From Achromobacter sp. HZ34 (lineage in GTDB: Bacteria > Pseudomonadota > Gammaproteobacteria > Burkholderiales > Burkholderiaceae_B), in NCBI RefSeq assembly GCF_002209485.1, contig NZ_NJIX01000005.1, forward strand, positions 434,001 to 498,000: a stretch of 64,000 nucleotides of DNA, in the 5' to 3' direction. This document shows positions 42,913 through 52,212 of the stretch, piece by piece. The notes under the pieces are model-generated. The model was given only the letters and a program-made list of their open reading frames with translations, did no database searches and was not told where the DNA came from. The position numbers and the translations under genes are program-made. Position 1 is the stretch's first letter. Every line of letters begins with the position of its first letter.

Positions 42913-44268
42913 CTAACGCCTGGCAGCGGGCAGGACGCCAGCTGCCGTCGTCGCCATCGCCGCGTAGCCGGCGTCGCTTGGATGCACGTGGTCGCCGCTG
43001 TCGAACGAAGGCCTCAACTGGTTCGGATGGCCGGGGTCGCGCAACGCTTTGTCGAAGTCCACGACGCCATCGAAGGCGCGACCGTCACGTATCCATTCAT
43101 TGATTTTCAAGCGGATGCCTTCACGCTCGGGCGGCAGGGTCGCGGGCGTGATCGTCCCGCCAAGAACGAGAAGACCCTGGCGATGCGCGATGGCGATGAT
43201 GCGGCGGTAACCGGCGATCATATCGTCCGCGCTGACCACCCGGTGGGGACTGTCGCAGTCCAGGCCGCGCCTGACGGGCATCGACGAAAAATTGAGGTCG
43301 TTGATGCCGATCAGGACCACCACCGTATGCGCGCCGGGCACGCTCGCGGCGTCATGCTCGAAGCGTGACTCCAGGCTGTCGCCATAACAAGCCGAGCCGG
43401 ACAATAAGCGATTGCCGCTGATCCCTGCATTCAGGACAGCGATGGGTTTGGGGCCAGCGGCGTTGGCGTCCGCGTGATTGGCTCCCAGGGGTTTGGCGAT
43501 TGCAGGTTTGGCGCCCGCCGCGGCAAGCTGCCTGGATAGCACACTGGGCCAACTGCGGTCGGCACCGAAGGTCGATCGCAGGCCGTCGGTGATGGAATCG
43601 CCGATGGCCACCAGCGCGCCTGCATGCTCGTGCTCACTGCTTACGGCCAGGCGCGTAATCCAGGCGTATTGCGTGAAACGGACCGTGAACGCCGCTGCCG
43701 ACGTATCTTCAGCATGCCGGCCCACGGTCGATACATAACTCACGCGGCCGGCAATCCGGTGCCAGGCCTGCATGACGTCATCGCTGCCGGCTTCCAGGCT
43801 GACCGCGATCGGCGCGCCGCGGGTGACCTTGAAAGGAATGGCATCGCTGTCCATCTCCATGCCAGGGCTCAGTACCACTTCGCGTTTGCCCCCGAAGGTC
43901 ACGACGCTGGCGCTGCCCGGCACGATGGCGGCGCCGGCAGCACTGTGCGCCAGGGTCACCCCCATGATCGCCAAAGGCCGTGTGCCATGACGGTTGCTGA
44001 TACGAAGCTGGGCCGTGGTCCCGCTGAGCGTAGGCACGATGATCTGCCGCACGGTGCGCCCCGCTACGGCTGGTGCCTGGTAAAGCGCAGGCAACTCCGC
44101 CAACCGCGGAATCTCCTGCAGCGCCGTGTTCCACGAGGTGGTCCACGACGGTGGCGAAACCCGCGGCGCCTGCGCATGAGCGTGCGCCGCAAGCGCGACA
44201 GCCAGTGTCCCCGCCACCCCGGCCACGAGGCGGCGCCACACGGGAAAAAATCTGATCAAGCGTTGCAT
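42913..44268 (-). CDS. Secreted SGNH/GDSL hydrolase
   Basis: 451 residues. The signal peptide (RRLVAGVAGTLAVALAAHAH, AQA) is followed by a ~180-residue beta-rich domain and then an SGNH hydrolase domain: block I AIGDSITDGL with nucleophile Ser225, block II Gly in GISGNRLL near 286, block III GINDLNF near 325, and block V DHVHPSDAGY near 430 with catalytic Asp and His. The order matches the large GDSL proteins annotated as rhamnogalacturonan acetylesterase-like or lysophospholipase-like. It should remove acyl or acetyl groups from a polysaccharide or lipid in the periplasm or outside. Confidence 0.9.
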   Translation of the reverse strand: MQRLIRFFPVWRRLVAGVAGTLAVALAAHAHAQAPRVSPPSWTTSWNTALQEIPRLAELPALYQAPAVAGRTVRQIIVPTLSGTTAQLRISNRHGTRPLAIMGVTLAHSAAGAAIVPGSASVVTFGGKREVVLSPGMEMDSDAIPFKVTRGAPIAVSLEAGSDDVMQAWHRIAGRVSYVSTVGRHAEDTSAAAFTVRFTQYAWITRLAVSSEHEHAGALVAIGDSITDGLRSTFGADRSWPSVLSRQLAAAGAKPAIAKPLGANHADANAAGPKPIAVLNAGISGNRLLSGSACYGDSLESRFEHDAASVPGAHTVVVLIGINDLNFSSMPVRRGLDCDSPHRVVSADDMIAGYRRIIAIAHRQGLLVLGGTITPATLPPEREGIRLKINEWIRDGRAFDGVVDFDKALRDPGHPNQLRPSFDSGDHVHPSDAGYAAMATTAAGVLPAARR

Positions 44269-44594
44269 AGCCCTGAGTCGTCTTATCCAGACGGGCAGCT
44301 TAACGCTTTATGCGGACAGGCAGCTTAAGCCAGGCCGCAGCCAAGCAGGGCGGACAGTGCCAGCCCGAATCGCGACAGCGTGTTGTATGCGCATGGCGCC
44401 CGCAGCGCCGGCGCGGTGCCGTCGCCTGCGGTTGCCTGGCGCTGATGCCTGGCGCTGTTGCTGGCACGCAAAATCAAAGATTCGCACAACATTTGGTCGA
44501 TAACCTTCCCCGATCGGTTGAGGCATCTGAATGGCGCCTTAAAGAATGTCCACATCTTCAAGGGGAAGGCCCGTGCAGCGTACCGGTCGTCAGT
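44269..44594. other. Intergenic region with short direct repeats
   Basis: This 326-bp gap lies between the SGNH gene (start 44268, minus) and the autotransporter remnant. It contains two copies of GGCAGCTTAA, at 44294-44303 and 44319-44328 (25 bp apart), near the SGNH start, where a regulator could bind. CCTGGCGCTG occurs twice near 44435-44460. Nothing coding is supported. Confidence 0.4.
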
Positions 44595-45411
44595 ATGTCA
44601 AAGGCAAGGCGCGAGGGTGCCGCAGCGGGGTTTCCACCAGCACGGCTGACGCTGACACTGGCCGTCGCCCTGCCATGGTGGGGAAGTAACGCCATGGCGG
44701 CATGTACGCCAGCCAACCCAACTACTGGCCGTATCGCATTAGAGAGTTTCGATACGACAGGGATCGGCCACACCTTCGCCAACGCAGGCACCGGCCAGAC
44801 GCTCGATGTGTGGAATGGCAACGGCTTGGCCAGCCCAAGCTCGATGGGCGGCGGGACCGGCACCTGGACCGTGGACGGCAATACCTGGACCAACACGAAC
44901 GGGCAGTCGACCGGCCCGATGTCACCGCAGCCCGGTTTCGCCATCTTTGGCGGTGCCTCCGGAACGGTCACCGTGGACAACACCAACGGCGCCGTCACCG
45001 CCACCGGCATGCAGTTCATGAGCGATGGCTATCGCGTGACGGGCGACATCCTCACACTGGTGGGCGCGAGTGGCGCGGCGCGCTGTCGATGTCATCCGAC
45101 GCCAATCTAGGCTCGGCTACCAACGCCTTGGACTTCGAAGGCGGCATATTGCGGATAACGGGTACGGCTTACCGCCCGCCAGCCTGGCCGGGTCGGTGCT
45201 GGATCTGGGACAGGACGGCAGCTACGCGGCGTCGCCGCGCTACGGCATCATCAGCGCCGCCGGCGGGATCGCCGGCAGCTTCCAGGCTGTCAGCAGCAAC
45301 CTGGCCTACCTGACGCCATCGCTGGTTTATGGAAGCAATACCGTCGATCTGCAGATGGACCTGAAGCAGGTCTGGCGCCACGGTTCTGAAGACCGTGACG
45401 AAGGGCCATGA
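44595..45411 (+). pseudogene. Remnant of an autotransporter passenger gene
   Basis: ATG 44595 opens a signal-like leader (LTLTLAVALPWWGSNAMA) and a passenger start (TGRIALESFDTTGIGHTFAN, Thr/Asn/Gly-rich repeats to about 45085). The reading then continues in a second frame (LSMSSDANLGSATNALDFEG, GILRITG) and finally in a third (VLDLGQDGSYAASPRYGIIS, AAGGIAGSF, NLAYLTPSLVYGSNTVDLQ). The last part matches the segment that precedes the beta-barrel in classical autotransporters. No barrel follows. At least two frameshifts and a 3' truncation have destroyed the gene. Confidence 0.8.
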
Positions 45412-45430
45412 AACCAAAGGCCATGACACC

Positions 45431-45492
45431 GAGGTGCATAAAGTAAGATACCTGGCTGCCCCCTCCGCCATAAGCCAGGACTTATGCACCTC
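45431..45492. promoter_or_regulatory. LysR-type operator over the start codon of the LysR gene
   Basis: CATAAG-CCAGGA-CTTATG at 45469-45486 is a perfect inverted repeat whose right arm contains the ATG (45484) of the LysR gene. The same arm also pairs with a more distant copy: GAGGTGCATAA at 45431-45441 and TTATGCACCTC at 45482-45492 form a perfect 11-bp inverted pair. The core recurs at 46638-46657 before the MFS/amidase operon. Autorepression by the LysR protein is the simplest reading. Confidence 0.75.
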
Positions 45493-46425
45493 AGTCTCCG
45501 CCAGCTGGAAGTCTTCCGGCTCTTCTCCAAGACGCGCAACGTTACCGAAACAGCCAATCTGCTGCGCGTGACCCAGCCCTCGGTCAGCCAGACGCTGAAG
45601 GAGATGGAGAACCAGGTTGGCTTTACCCTCTTCATCAGGGTCGGCGGCCGGATGCACCTGACGCCGGAGGCGACGGCGCTGCTGACCGAAGTGGAGCGCG
45701 TGCTGGCCCAGTTCTCCACGTTGCGCGGCCGCGCCAGCGAACTGCGCGACGGACGCTCGGGCAAATTGGCCATCGCCAGTGTCAGCACCCTCTATACCGA
45801 CATCCTGCCGTCGGCCATGGCCAGTTTTCGCAAGGACCACGACAAGGTCCATCTTCGCGCCGACACCTACACGGCCAGCGAGGTGGTCCAGCAGGTCCGG
45901 CAAGACAATGCGGACGTCGGCTTCGCCTTCCTGCCAGTCGATGAAATGGGCGTGGCCGTGCAGCCGCTGCTGCGCATGCAGGTCCTGTGCGCCGTTCCCG
46001 AAGGCCATGAGCTGGCCCGGCAAAAATCCGTGTCCACGCGCGACCTGAACCAGCAGGAAGTCATCATCCAGAACGCTGATACGCCGCCCGGCATGGTCCT
46101 GCATGAATCGCTCGACCGCGACGGCGGCTTCACGGCGCGGGTATTGGATACGAATCACTCCATCCCCGCGCTGCACATGGTCAGGCATGGCCTGGGCGTG
46201 GCGCTGGTGCACCCCTTGACGCTATCGCTCGCCGTCCTCGAAGACTACGCCATCACGGCCCTGCCGCTGGACCCACCCATCTACCAGACGCTGGGGATGG
46301 TCTATTCACGGCATCGGCCGGTACCCAGATCGGTGGTCCGCTTCGAAAAATACCTGCGCCGCAGCCTCCAGCACTTTTGCGAGCAGATGAACGGCCGTGG
46401 CTACCACTGCGAGATGCTGATCTAG
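45484..46425 (+). CDS. LysR-family regulator of the amidase/ABC operon
   Basis: 313 residues from ATG 45484, with AGGA only three bases before it. N-terminal HTH (LRQLEVFRLFSKTRNVTETA, NLLRVTQPSVSQTLKEMENQ) and a LysR effector domain (VRQDNADVGFAFLPVDEMGV, HMVRHGLGVALVHPLTLSLA). The start codon lies inside the palindrome CATAAG-CCAGGA-CTTATG, and a near copy lies 320 bp upstream of the next gene, so the protein probably represses itself and activates the downstream operon. The C-terminus FEKYLRRSLQHFCEQMNGRG is a little longer than usual. Confidence 0.92.
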   Translation: MHLSLRQLEVFRLFSKTRNVTETANLLRVTQPSVSQTLKEMENQVGFTLFIRVGGRMHLTPEATALLTEVERVLAQFSTLRGRASELRDGRSGKLAIASVSTLYTDILPSAMASFRKDHDKVHLRADTYTASEVVQQVRQDNADVGFAFLPVDEMGVAVQPLLRMQVLCAVPEGHELARQKSVSTRDLNQQEVIIQNADTPPGMVLHESLDRDGGFTARVLDTNHSIPALHMVRHGLGVALVHPLTLSLAVLEDYAITALPLDPPIYQTLGMVYSRHRPVPRSVVRFEKYLRRSLQHFCEQMNGRGYHCEMLI

Positions 46426-46633
46426 CGGGCGCACGGCGCAACCGCGCCGCGCCAGCAGACCCGCCTCGCATCGTTGCCGATTGGAGACAGCGGGTGCCTG
46501 CACAGGCCCGCGCGCGTCGGGGCAAATCCTTGCGGCCGGCATCTTCCACGCGCGCAATCCCGGAAAAACGCACCTGATCGGGGGCCGGCCGCCCCGTCGC
46601 GGCGCATTGCGCACCAAGCCAGCGCGTGTTCAG

Positions 46634-46688
46634 CCCACCATAATCCAGGGCTTATGGTGGGATTATCAAAAGTGATTTCTGGCTTATA
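46634..46688 (+). promoter_or_regulatory. LysR-type binding region upstream of the MFS/amidase/ABC operon
   Basis: CCCACCATAA (46634-46643) and TTATGGTGGG (46652-46661) are perfect 10-bp arms around TCCAGGGC. The inner 20 bases match the operator at the LysR start in 17 positions. A half-site, CTGGCTTATA, follows at 46679-46688, about four helical turns downstream from the centre, as expected for a LysR recognition site plus activation site. The MFS start is at 46748. The remaining part of the 322-bp gap from 46426 holds no gene. Confidence 0.75.
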
Positions 46689-46747
46689 TGCTGCAGTGCC
46701 ACAATCGGCACAGACGTTCGGTGGGAACGTCATGCAGAGATTGGGAA

Positions 46748-48139
46748 ATGAACGGCAATTCGATGTACCGCGGCATGTTGTGGGTGTGCGCGGCAGCTTT
46801 TTTCATGCAGGCCCTCGACACCACTATCGTGACCACCGCGTTGGCGCCCATGGCCGACAGCCTGGGGGAAAATCCGCTCGCCATGCGTGCCGCCATCATC
46901 GCCTACACCCTGGTGATGGCGATGCTTATCCCCGCATCCGGCTGGCTGGCCGACAAATTCGGTACTCGTAACGTCTACATCTGGGCCATCGCCGTCTTCG
47001 GAGTCGGCTCGCTGCTCTGCGCCCTGTCACGCAACCTGGACCAATTGACGGCGGCGCGGGTCATTCAGGGCGCCGGCGGCGCCATGCTCCTGCCCATTGC
47101 CCGTCTGGCGGCATTGCGCGCCATGCGTGGCGAAGCCTATATCGCGGCACTGACGCTCATCGGCTCGGCCGGTGAGGCGGGCAAGCTGGTGGGCCCCCTG
47201 CTGGGCGGTTGGCTGTCCCAGGTCTTGAGCTGGCACTGGATATTCCTGATCAACATTCCCATCTGCCTGGCGGGCCTGTGGGCGGCACGCACCTATATGC
47301 CGGTCGGCAAGACGGAAAACACGCCGCCCTTCGACTTCGTTGGTTTCGTCCTGCTCTCCACGTGCATGGTGGCGCTGTCGATCGCGCTGGACATGCCGCA
47401 AGTCTCTCATCGCCTCGCCTGGAGCGGCGTGCTGTTCGGACTTAGCGTCCTCACCGTGGCGCTCTACATGATGCATGCCCGCCGCAAGGCGAAACCCTTG
47501 TTTCGGCTGGGCATTTTCCGCGAGTCGAATTTCAGCGTCGGCCTGCTCGGCAACCTCGTTTGCCGTATCGGCTGCAGCGCCGTGCCGTTTCTCCTTCCCC
47601 TGCTGTTGCAACTGCAAATGGGCTATTCACCGGTGCAATCCGGCTTGATGATGCTGCCGGCAGCGCTCGCGGGCATGTGGTTGACACGCGCGGTCGGCCC
47701 CCTGGTCAAGCGCTACGGCTACGAAACCTTCCTGCTGGTGAACACGCTGCTTGTGGGCGCCAGCATCATTGCCTTCGCCGGCGTCGCGCCGGGATGGCCC
47801 ATCGGCGTGCAGATCATTCAGCTCGCCATATTCGGCGCGGCGAATGCGATGCAGTTTGCCGCCATGAATACCGTAACGCTCAAAGGCCTCAGGACCGAAG
47901 ACGCGGGTAGCGGCAACGGGCTCTTCTCGATGATACAGATGCTGGCGGTCAGCCTTGGCGTGACCCTGGGCGGCGGCATGGTTGGCATGTTCTCCCACGG
48001 CGAGGAAACGACGGCCAGTGCCTTCCGTCTCACCTTCATCATCGTCGGGGTCATCACGCTGCTCTCGGCTTTCATCTTCCGTGGCCTGGATGCGAACCAC
48101 GCCAACGGCAAACTCGTCCCGCAGCCCGCCAACCAATGA
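46748..48139 (+). CDS. MFS transporter, DHA2/EmrB type
   Basis: 463 residues from ATG 46748. It has about 14 hydrophobic segments with the family motifs FMQALDTTIVTTALAPMADS in helix 1 (motif D1), GWLADKFGTRNVYIW (motif A) near 65-80, and GPLLGGWLSQVLSWHWIFLI (motif C, antiporter) near 150-170. DHA2 members are proton-coupled exporters of drugs or metabolites. As first gene of an operon with two amidases and an ABC importer, it may export a toxic intermediate or product, or take up a substrate. Confidence 0.92.
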   Translation: MNGNSMYRGMLWVCAAAFFMQALDTTIVTTALAPMADSLGENPLAMRAAIIAYTLVMAMLIPASGWLADKFGTRNVYIWAIAVFGVGSLLCALSRNLDQLTAARVIQGAGGAMLLPIARLAALRAMRGEAYIAALTLIGSAGEAGKLVGPLLGGWLSQVLSWHWIFLINIPICLAGLWAARTYMPVGKTENTPPFDFVGFVLLSTCMVALSIALDMPQVSHRLAWSGVLFGLSVLTVALYMMHARRKAKPLFRLGIFRESNFSVGLLGNLVCRIGCSAVPFLLPLLLQLQMGYSPVQSGLMMLPAALAGMWLTRAVGPLVKRYGYETFLLVNTLLVGASIIAFAGVAPGWPIGVQIIQLAIFGAANAMQFAAMNTVTLKGLRTEDAGSGNGLFSMIQMLAVSLGVTLGGGMVGMFSHGEETTASAFRLTFIIVGVITLLSAFIFRGLDANHANGKLVPQPANQ

Positions 48140-48155
48140 CTTCGATCGAGCAACC

Positions 48156-49565
48156 ATGACACAGCCATATCGTTTGGGTGTCCGCGAATTGGGGCTGCGC
48201 ATGCGCGCCGGCAGCTTGAGCGCGGTCGAACTGCTCGACCACTACCTGGGCCGGATAGAGACGCTGAATCCCCGCTTGAACGCCTTTATCGACCTCGATG
48301 AAACGGGCGCCAGGCAGGCGGCGCGCGACGCCGACGACCGCGCGAAACGTGGCGCATCGCTGGGCCCGCTGGATGGCATCCCCATCGCGATCAAGGACAA
48401 CATCCTCGTCAAGAGCCAGCGCGCCGTCTGGGGCACCCGCCTGTTCGAGCAACATGTGCCCGATCACGATGAGGTGCCGGTCGACCTGCTGCGCCGCGCC
48501 GGCGCGGTATTGGTCGGCAAGACCAACGTGCCTGAGTTCACGATGCGAGGCTATACCGACAACGTCGTGTTCGGCCCCACCGGCAACGCGTGGGATCCCG
48601 CGTTGACGCCGGGCGGATCTAGCGGCGGATCGGTCACGGCCGTAGCCGCGGGACTGGTGCCGCTGGCACTGGGCACCGATGGCGGCGGCTCCATACGGCG
48701 TCCGGCCGGCTACACGGGGCTGGTCGGCCTGAAGCCTACTGTCTCGCGCATCCCCCGCGCCAACGGTTTCCCGCAGATCCTGTACGACTGCGAAATCGTG
48801 GGACCGCTAGGCCGGTCGGTGGACGACGTGCGCCTGATGATGTCGGTCATGGCTCGTCCTGACCGACGGGACCAGCGCTCGCGGGGCTTTGCGCCAATCG
48901 ACCAGGACGCCCGCCCCGTGCGACCGCTCAGGATCGTGTACGTGGCGCGCATGAACGGCGCGCCGGTGGATCCCGAGATCGACGCGGCCTGCAGGCGCGC
49001 GGCCGAGGCGCTACGCGCACTGGGACACGAGGTGACCGATGGCTCCCTGCCTTTCCAGACTCAGCACATCCTTGGATCGTGGTCGAAGATCGGCGACACG
49101 GGCCTGGCCATGCTGGCCGAACAGCATCCTTCCTTCTTCGACCGGGTCACGCCGGGCTTTGCCGAACAGGCCCGCACGGGCGCAGGCATCGCAGGCGCCG
49201 AATTCATGCGGGTCATCGAGACGCTGTATGCCTTCCGGACGGAAGTGGGCAGCGCCTTCGAGCATGTCGATCTGATCATGACGCCAACGTCCGCGGCCCA
49301 CCCCTGGCCCAAGGAACAGGCCTATCCGCCCGTCATCGACGGCCAGGAGGTCGGTCCGCGCGGCCATGCCGTCTTCACCAACTGGGTCAACGCCTGCGGC
49401 CATCCCGCCATTGCCTTGCCGGCGGCCCCGTCGGCGCAGGGCCTGCCGATCGGCTTCCAGCTGGTCGGCGACTTCGGCGCGGACGACCTGCTGCTCGACA
49501 TCGCCACCCAGTTCGAACAAGCCCAGCCCTGGGCCGCCCGTTGGCCGCAAATCGCCAGCTCATAG
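48156..49565 (+). CDS. Amidase-signature hydrolase
   Basis: 469 residues from ATG 48156, 16 bp after the MFS stop. The amidase-signature triad is complete: Lys80 in IAIKDNI, cis-Ser155 in PGGSSGGSV, and nucleophile Ser179 in DGGGSIRRPA. LNAFIDLDETGARQAARDAD and LDGIPIAIKDN are standard. Family members hydrolyse aliphatic or aryl amides, or act in Gln-tRNA transamidation; with no GatB/GatC nearby and an ABC importer next to it, a catabolic amidase is much more likely. Confidence 0.93.
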   Translation: MTQPYRLGVRELGLRMRAGSLSAVELLDHYLGRIETLNPRLNAFIDLDETGARQAARDADDRAKRGASLGPLDGIPIAIKDNILVKSQRAVWGTRLFEQHVPDHDEVPVDLLRRAGAVLVGKTNVPEFTMRGYTDNVVFGPTGNAWDPALTPGGSSGGSVTAVAAGLVPLALGTDGGGSIRRPAGYTGLVGLKPTVSRIPRANGFPQILYDCEIVGPLGRSVDDVRLMMSVMARPDRRDQRSRGFAPIDQDARPVRPLRIVYVARMNGAPVDPEIDAACRRAAEALRALGHEVTDGSLPFQTQHILGSWSKIGDTGLAMLAEQHPSFFDRVTPGFAEQARTGAGIAGAEFMRVIETLYAFRTEVGSAFEHVDLIMTPTSAAHPWPKEQAYPPVIDGQEVGPRGHAVFTNWVNACGHPAIALPAAPSAQGLPIGFQLVGDFGADDLLLDIATQFEQAQPWAARWPQIASS

Positions 49566-49602
49566 CACTCGCCCCCTCAATCGCCTACAAGGACTGCATC
49601 TC

Positions 49603-51234
49603 ATGACTCAGAAGGATGGTTCGGACCCGCTCTCGTTGGACCGGCGCGCGTTTATCGTCACCAGTGCCATGGCGGCCGTCGGGGCGGCGTTGCCCGCGGT
49701 GACCAAGGCAGCCGACACGCCCAAGCGCGGCGGCAACATGGTCATGATCGTGCATCCGGAGCCCGCCACGCTGGCTTCGTATGCCAACTCGGCGGGCAAT
49801 GTGCCGATGATCACGACGCAGGTCTACGAGGGGCTGGTGGGCTACGACTGGGACATCAATCCGGTGCCCAGCCTGGCAAAGTCCTGGGAGATCAGCCCCG
49901 ACGGCCTGACCATCACGTTCCATCTGCAGGAAGGCGTGACCTTCCACAATGGCGAGCCCTTCACCAGCGCGGACGTGCAGTACACGTTCATGGAGGTGGC
50001 CAAGAAGTACAACCCCAACGGGCCCATCATCCTGGCCGAACTGACCGCGATCGACACGCCGGATCCCTTGACCGCGATCTTCCGGCTGGCCCATCCCGCC
50101 CCGTACCTGATGAAATCGCTGTCCTCCAAGGACATGCCCGTCTTGTGCAAATCGGTGTTCGTCAATACCGATCCCTTGACCAACCCCACCGGCAACAAGC
50201 CGATCGGCACGGGACCGTTCAAGTTCGTCCAATGGGAGCGCGGCCGCTATGTGCGCCTGGACCGCAATGAAAAATACTGGAAGCCGGGCCTGCCTTACCT
50301 GAACCGCATCGTGGCGCGTTTCATCCCCGACGCCGCCACCCGGTCCGCCGCCCTGGAGGCCGGCGAGGCACACTACGCCGGCTACAGCGCGGTCAATCCG
50401 GCGGACATCAAGCGCCTGCAGGCCAACCCCATCCTCGGCAGCACCGAGAAAGGCTACGGCATGACCGCGGCGATGAGCAACCTGGAATTCAATATGCGCC
50501 GCGAACCGCTGAACAAGAAGGAGGTTCGCCACGCCATCGCCTATGCCATCGACCGCAAGCTGATCGTCGATCGCATCATGTACGGCTTCGGCAAGCCGGC
50601 CACCGGCCCGCTTTGCTCGTCGTTCAAGAACCTGTACTCGAACGACGTGCTCCACTTCGACGTGCCAGACCGCCTGGCCATCGCCAACAAGCTGCTGGAC
50701 GACGCCGGCCTGAAGCGCGGCGCCGATGGGTCGCGCTTCGGCCTTACGCTCGAAATCAATCCCTTCGGCGAGCAGTGGCAACGCCAGGGTGAATATCTCA
50801 AGCAGGCGCTCAACGATATCGGTATCAAGCTGACGTTACGCAGCGAAGATACGGCAACCTGGCTGCGCCGCTGCTATACGGATTACGACTTCGACATCAA
50901 CGAGCCGTTCTACTCCGCCGGCGCCGACCCCGTCGTGGGCGTGCACCGCTACTTCCTGTCGTCCGCCATCCGCAAGGGCACGACCTTCGTCAACAACAAG
51001 GACTACCGCAGCCCGGTCGTCGACAAGCTGCTGGCCGATGCCACCCGCGAAATCGATCCCGCCAAGCGCGCGGCCCTGTACGCGCAGGCGCAGAAAGTGA
51101 TCGTCGAGGACAGCCCTGGGGCCTGGCTGGCCGAGGTCACCTACGTCACCATCTTCAACAAGAAACTGCACGATCACACCGTGGGACCGCTGGGCACCTA
51201 CAGCGCCTTCGAACGTGCCTGGATGGAGACCTGA
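49603..51234 (+). CDS. ABC importer substrate-binding protein, family 5, Tat-like signal
   Basis: 543 residues from ATG 49603, preceded by AAGGA. The N-terminus SLDRRAFIVTSAMAAVGAAL has a twin-arginine motif. The mature protein is a DppA/OppA-like type-2 solute receptor (VPSLAKSWEISPDGLTITFH, GVTFHNGEPFTSADVQYTFM, NKKEVRHAIAYAIDRKLIVD). It is the receptor of the importer encoded by the next three genes. A ligand with an amide bond is expected from the two neighbouring amidases. Confidence 0.92.
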   Translation: MTQKDGSDPLSLDRRAFIVTSAMAAVGAALPAVTKAADTPKRGGNMVMIVHPEPATLASYANSAGNVPMITTQVYEGLVGYDWDINPVPSLAKSWEISPDGLTITFHLQEGVTFHNGEPFTSADVQYTFMEVAKKYNPNGPIILAELTAIDTPDPLTAIFRLAHPAPYLMKSLSSKDMPVLCKSVFVNTDPLTNPTGNKPIGTGPFKFVQWERGRYVRLDRNEKYWKPGLPYLNRIVARFIPDAATRSAALEAGEAHYAGYSAVNPADIKRLQANPILGSTEKGYGMTAAMSNLEFNMRREPLNKKEVRHAIAYAIDRKLIVDRIMYGFGKPATGPLCSSFKNLYSNDVLHFDVPDRLAIANKLLDDAGLKRGADGSRFGLTLEINPFGEQWQRQGEYLKQALNDIGIKLTLRSEDTATWLRRCYTDYDFDINEPFYSAGADPVVGVHRYFLSSAIRKGTTFVNNKDYRSPVVDKLLADATREIDPAKRAALYAQAQKVIVEDSPGAWLAEVTYVTIFNKKLHDHTVGPLGTYSAFERAWMET

Positions 51235-51237
51235 CCC

Positions 51238-52212
51238 ATGCAACGGTGGCGCCGCTTCGCGTACTTGCTGCTGCTGGCGATTCCCGTCGTCTTCGGCATC
51301 CTGGTGCTCAACTTCTTCCTGATCCACCTGGCGCCCGGCGACCCCGCCTCGGTGCTGGCGGGTGAAGGCGGCGCGGCCACGCCCGAATACATGGCGGCGC
51401 TGCGCATCAAGTTCGGCCTTGACCGGTCGCTCATGGAGCAGTTCCTGACCTATATCGGCAATGCCGTGCACCTGGACCTGGGTTATTCCTTCCGTAACGA
51501 CGCACCGGTTTCGCAGTTGATATTCGATCGGCTCGGGCCCACCCTGTTGCTGATGGGAACCGCCTTCGTCGTCGCGCTGACAGGCGGCATCACCTTGGGC
51601 ATGCTTGCCGCCGCCGCGCGTAACAAGCTGCGCGATGCCGTGATTTCCTTCCTCAGCCTGCTTTGCTACGCCACGCCGGGCTTCTGGCTGGGATTGATGC
51701 TGATCGTGGTGTTCGCCATCAACCTGGGCTGGCTGCCCACCAGCGGCCTGGAGGATATCGGTGCATTCAATGAAGGCTGGGACCGGGTGTGGGACATCGG
51801 ACGGCATCTCATCCTGCCCGCTGCAACGCTCGCGGTGTTCTACCTGGCACTCTATGCCAGGCTGATGCGGGCCTCCATGCTGGAACAGACGGGGATGGAC
51901 TACGTGGTGACCGCCCGTGCCAAGGGCCTGTCCGAACGCGGCATCGTCTACGGCCACATCATGCGCAATGCCATGCTGCCGGTCGTGACCATGGCGGGCC
52001 TGCAGGCGGGCAACCTGATAGGCGGCTCCGTGGTGGTGGAAACCGTGTTCGGTTGGCCGGGCATCGGCACGTTGGCGTTCAACGCGCTGCAGTCGCGCGA
52101 CCTCAATCTGCTGCTGGGCATCTTCTTCGTATCCGCCTGCCTGGTGGTGGTCATCAATCTGCTGACCGATCTCATGTACATCACGCTGGACCCCAGGATA
52201 CAGATCCGATGA
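51238..52212 (+). CDS. ABC importer permease, DppB/OppB type
   Basis: 324 residues, starting 3 bp after the receptor stop. N-terminal helix (YLLLLAIPVVFGILVLNFFL), IHLAPGDPASVLAGEGG after it, the EAA-type loop in VVTARAKGLSERGIVYGHIM, and the C-terminal LMYITLDPRIQIR. Standard length for the family. The stop overlaps the start of the partner permease (ATGA), so the two are translationally coupled. Confidence 0.94.
   Translation: MQRWRRFAYLLLLAIPVVFGILVLNFFLIHLAPGDPASVLAGEGGAATPEYMAALRIKFGLDRSLMEQFLTYIGNAVHLDLGYSFRNDAPVSQLIFDRLGPTLLLMGTAFVVALTGGITLGMLAAAARNKLRDAVISFLSLLCYATPGFWLGLMLIVVFAINLGWLPTSGLEDIGAFNEGWDRVWDIGRHLILPAATLAVFYLALYARLMRASMLEQTGMDYVVTARAKGLSERGIVYGHIMRNAMLPVVTMAGLQAGNLIGGSVVVETVFGWPGIGTLAFNALQSRDLNLLLGIFFVSACLVVVINLLTDLMYITLDPRIQIR

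Noticed and set aside
42747-42916. A 56-codon hydrophobic open frame after the alpha/beta hydrolase
   Set aside because: It is made from GGCTTGG/CCTGG low-complexity repeats, lacks a good ribosome site and runs into the end of the SGNH gene.
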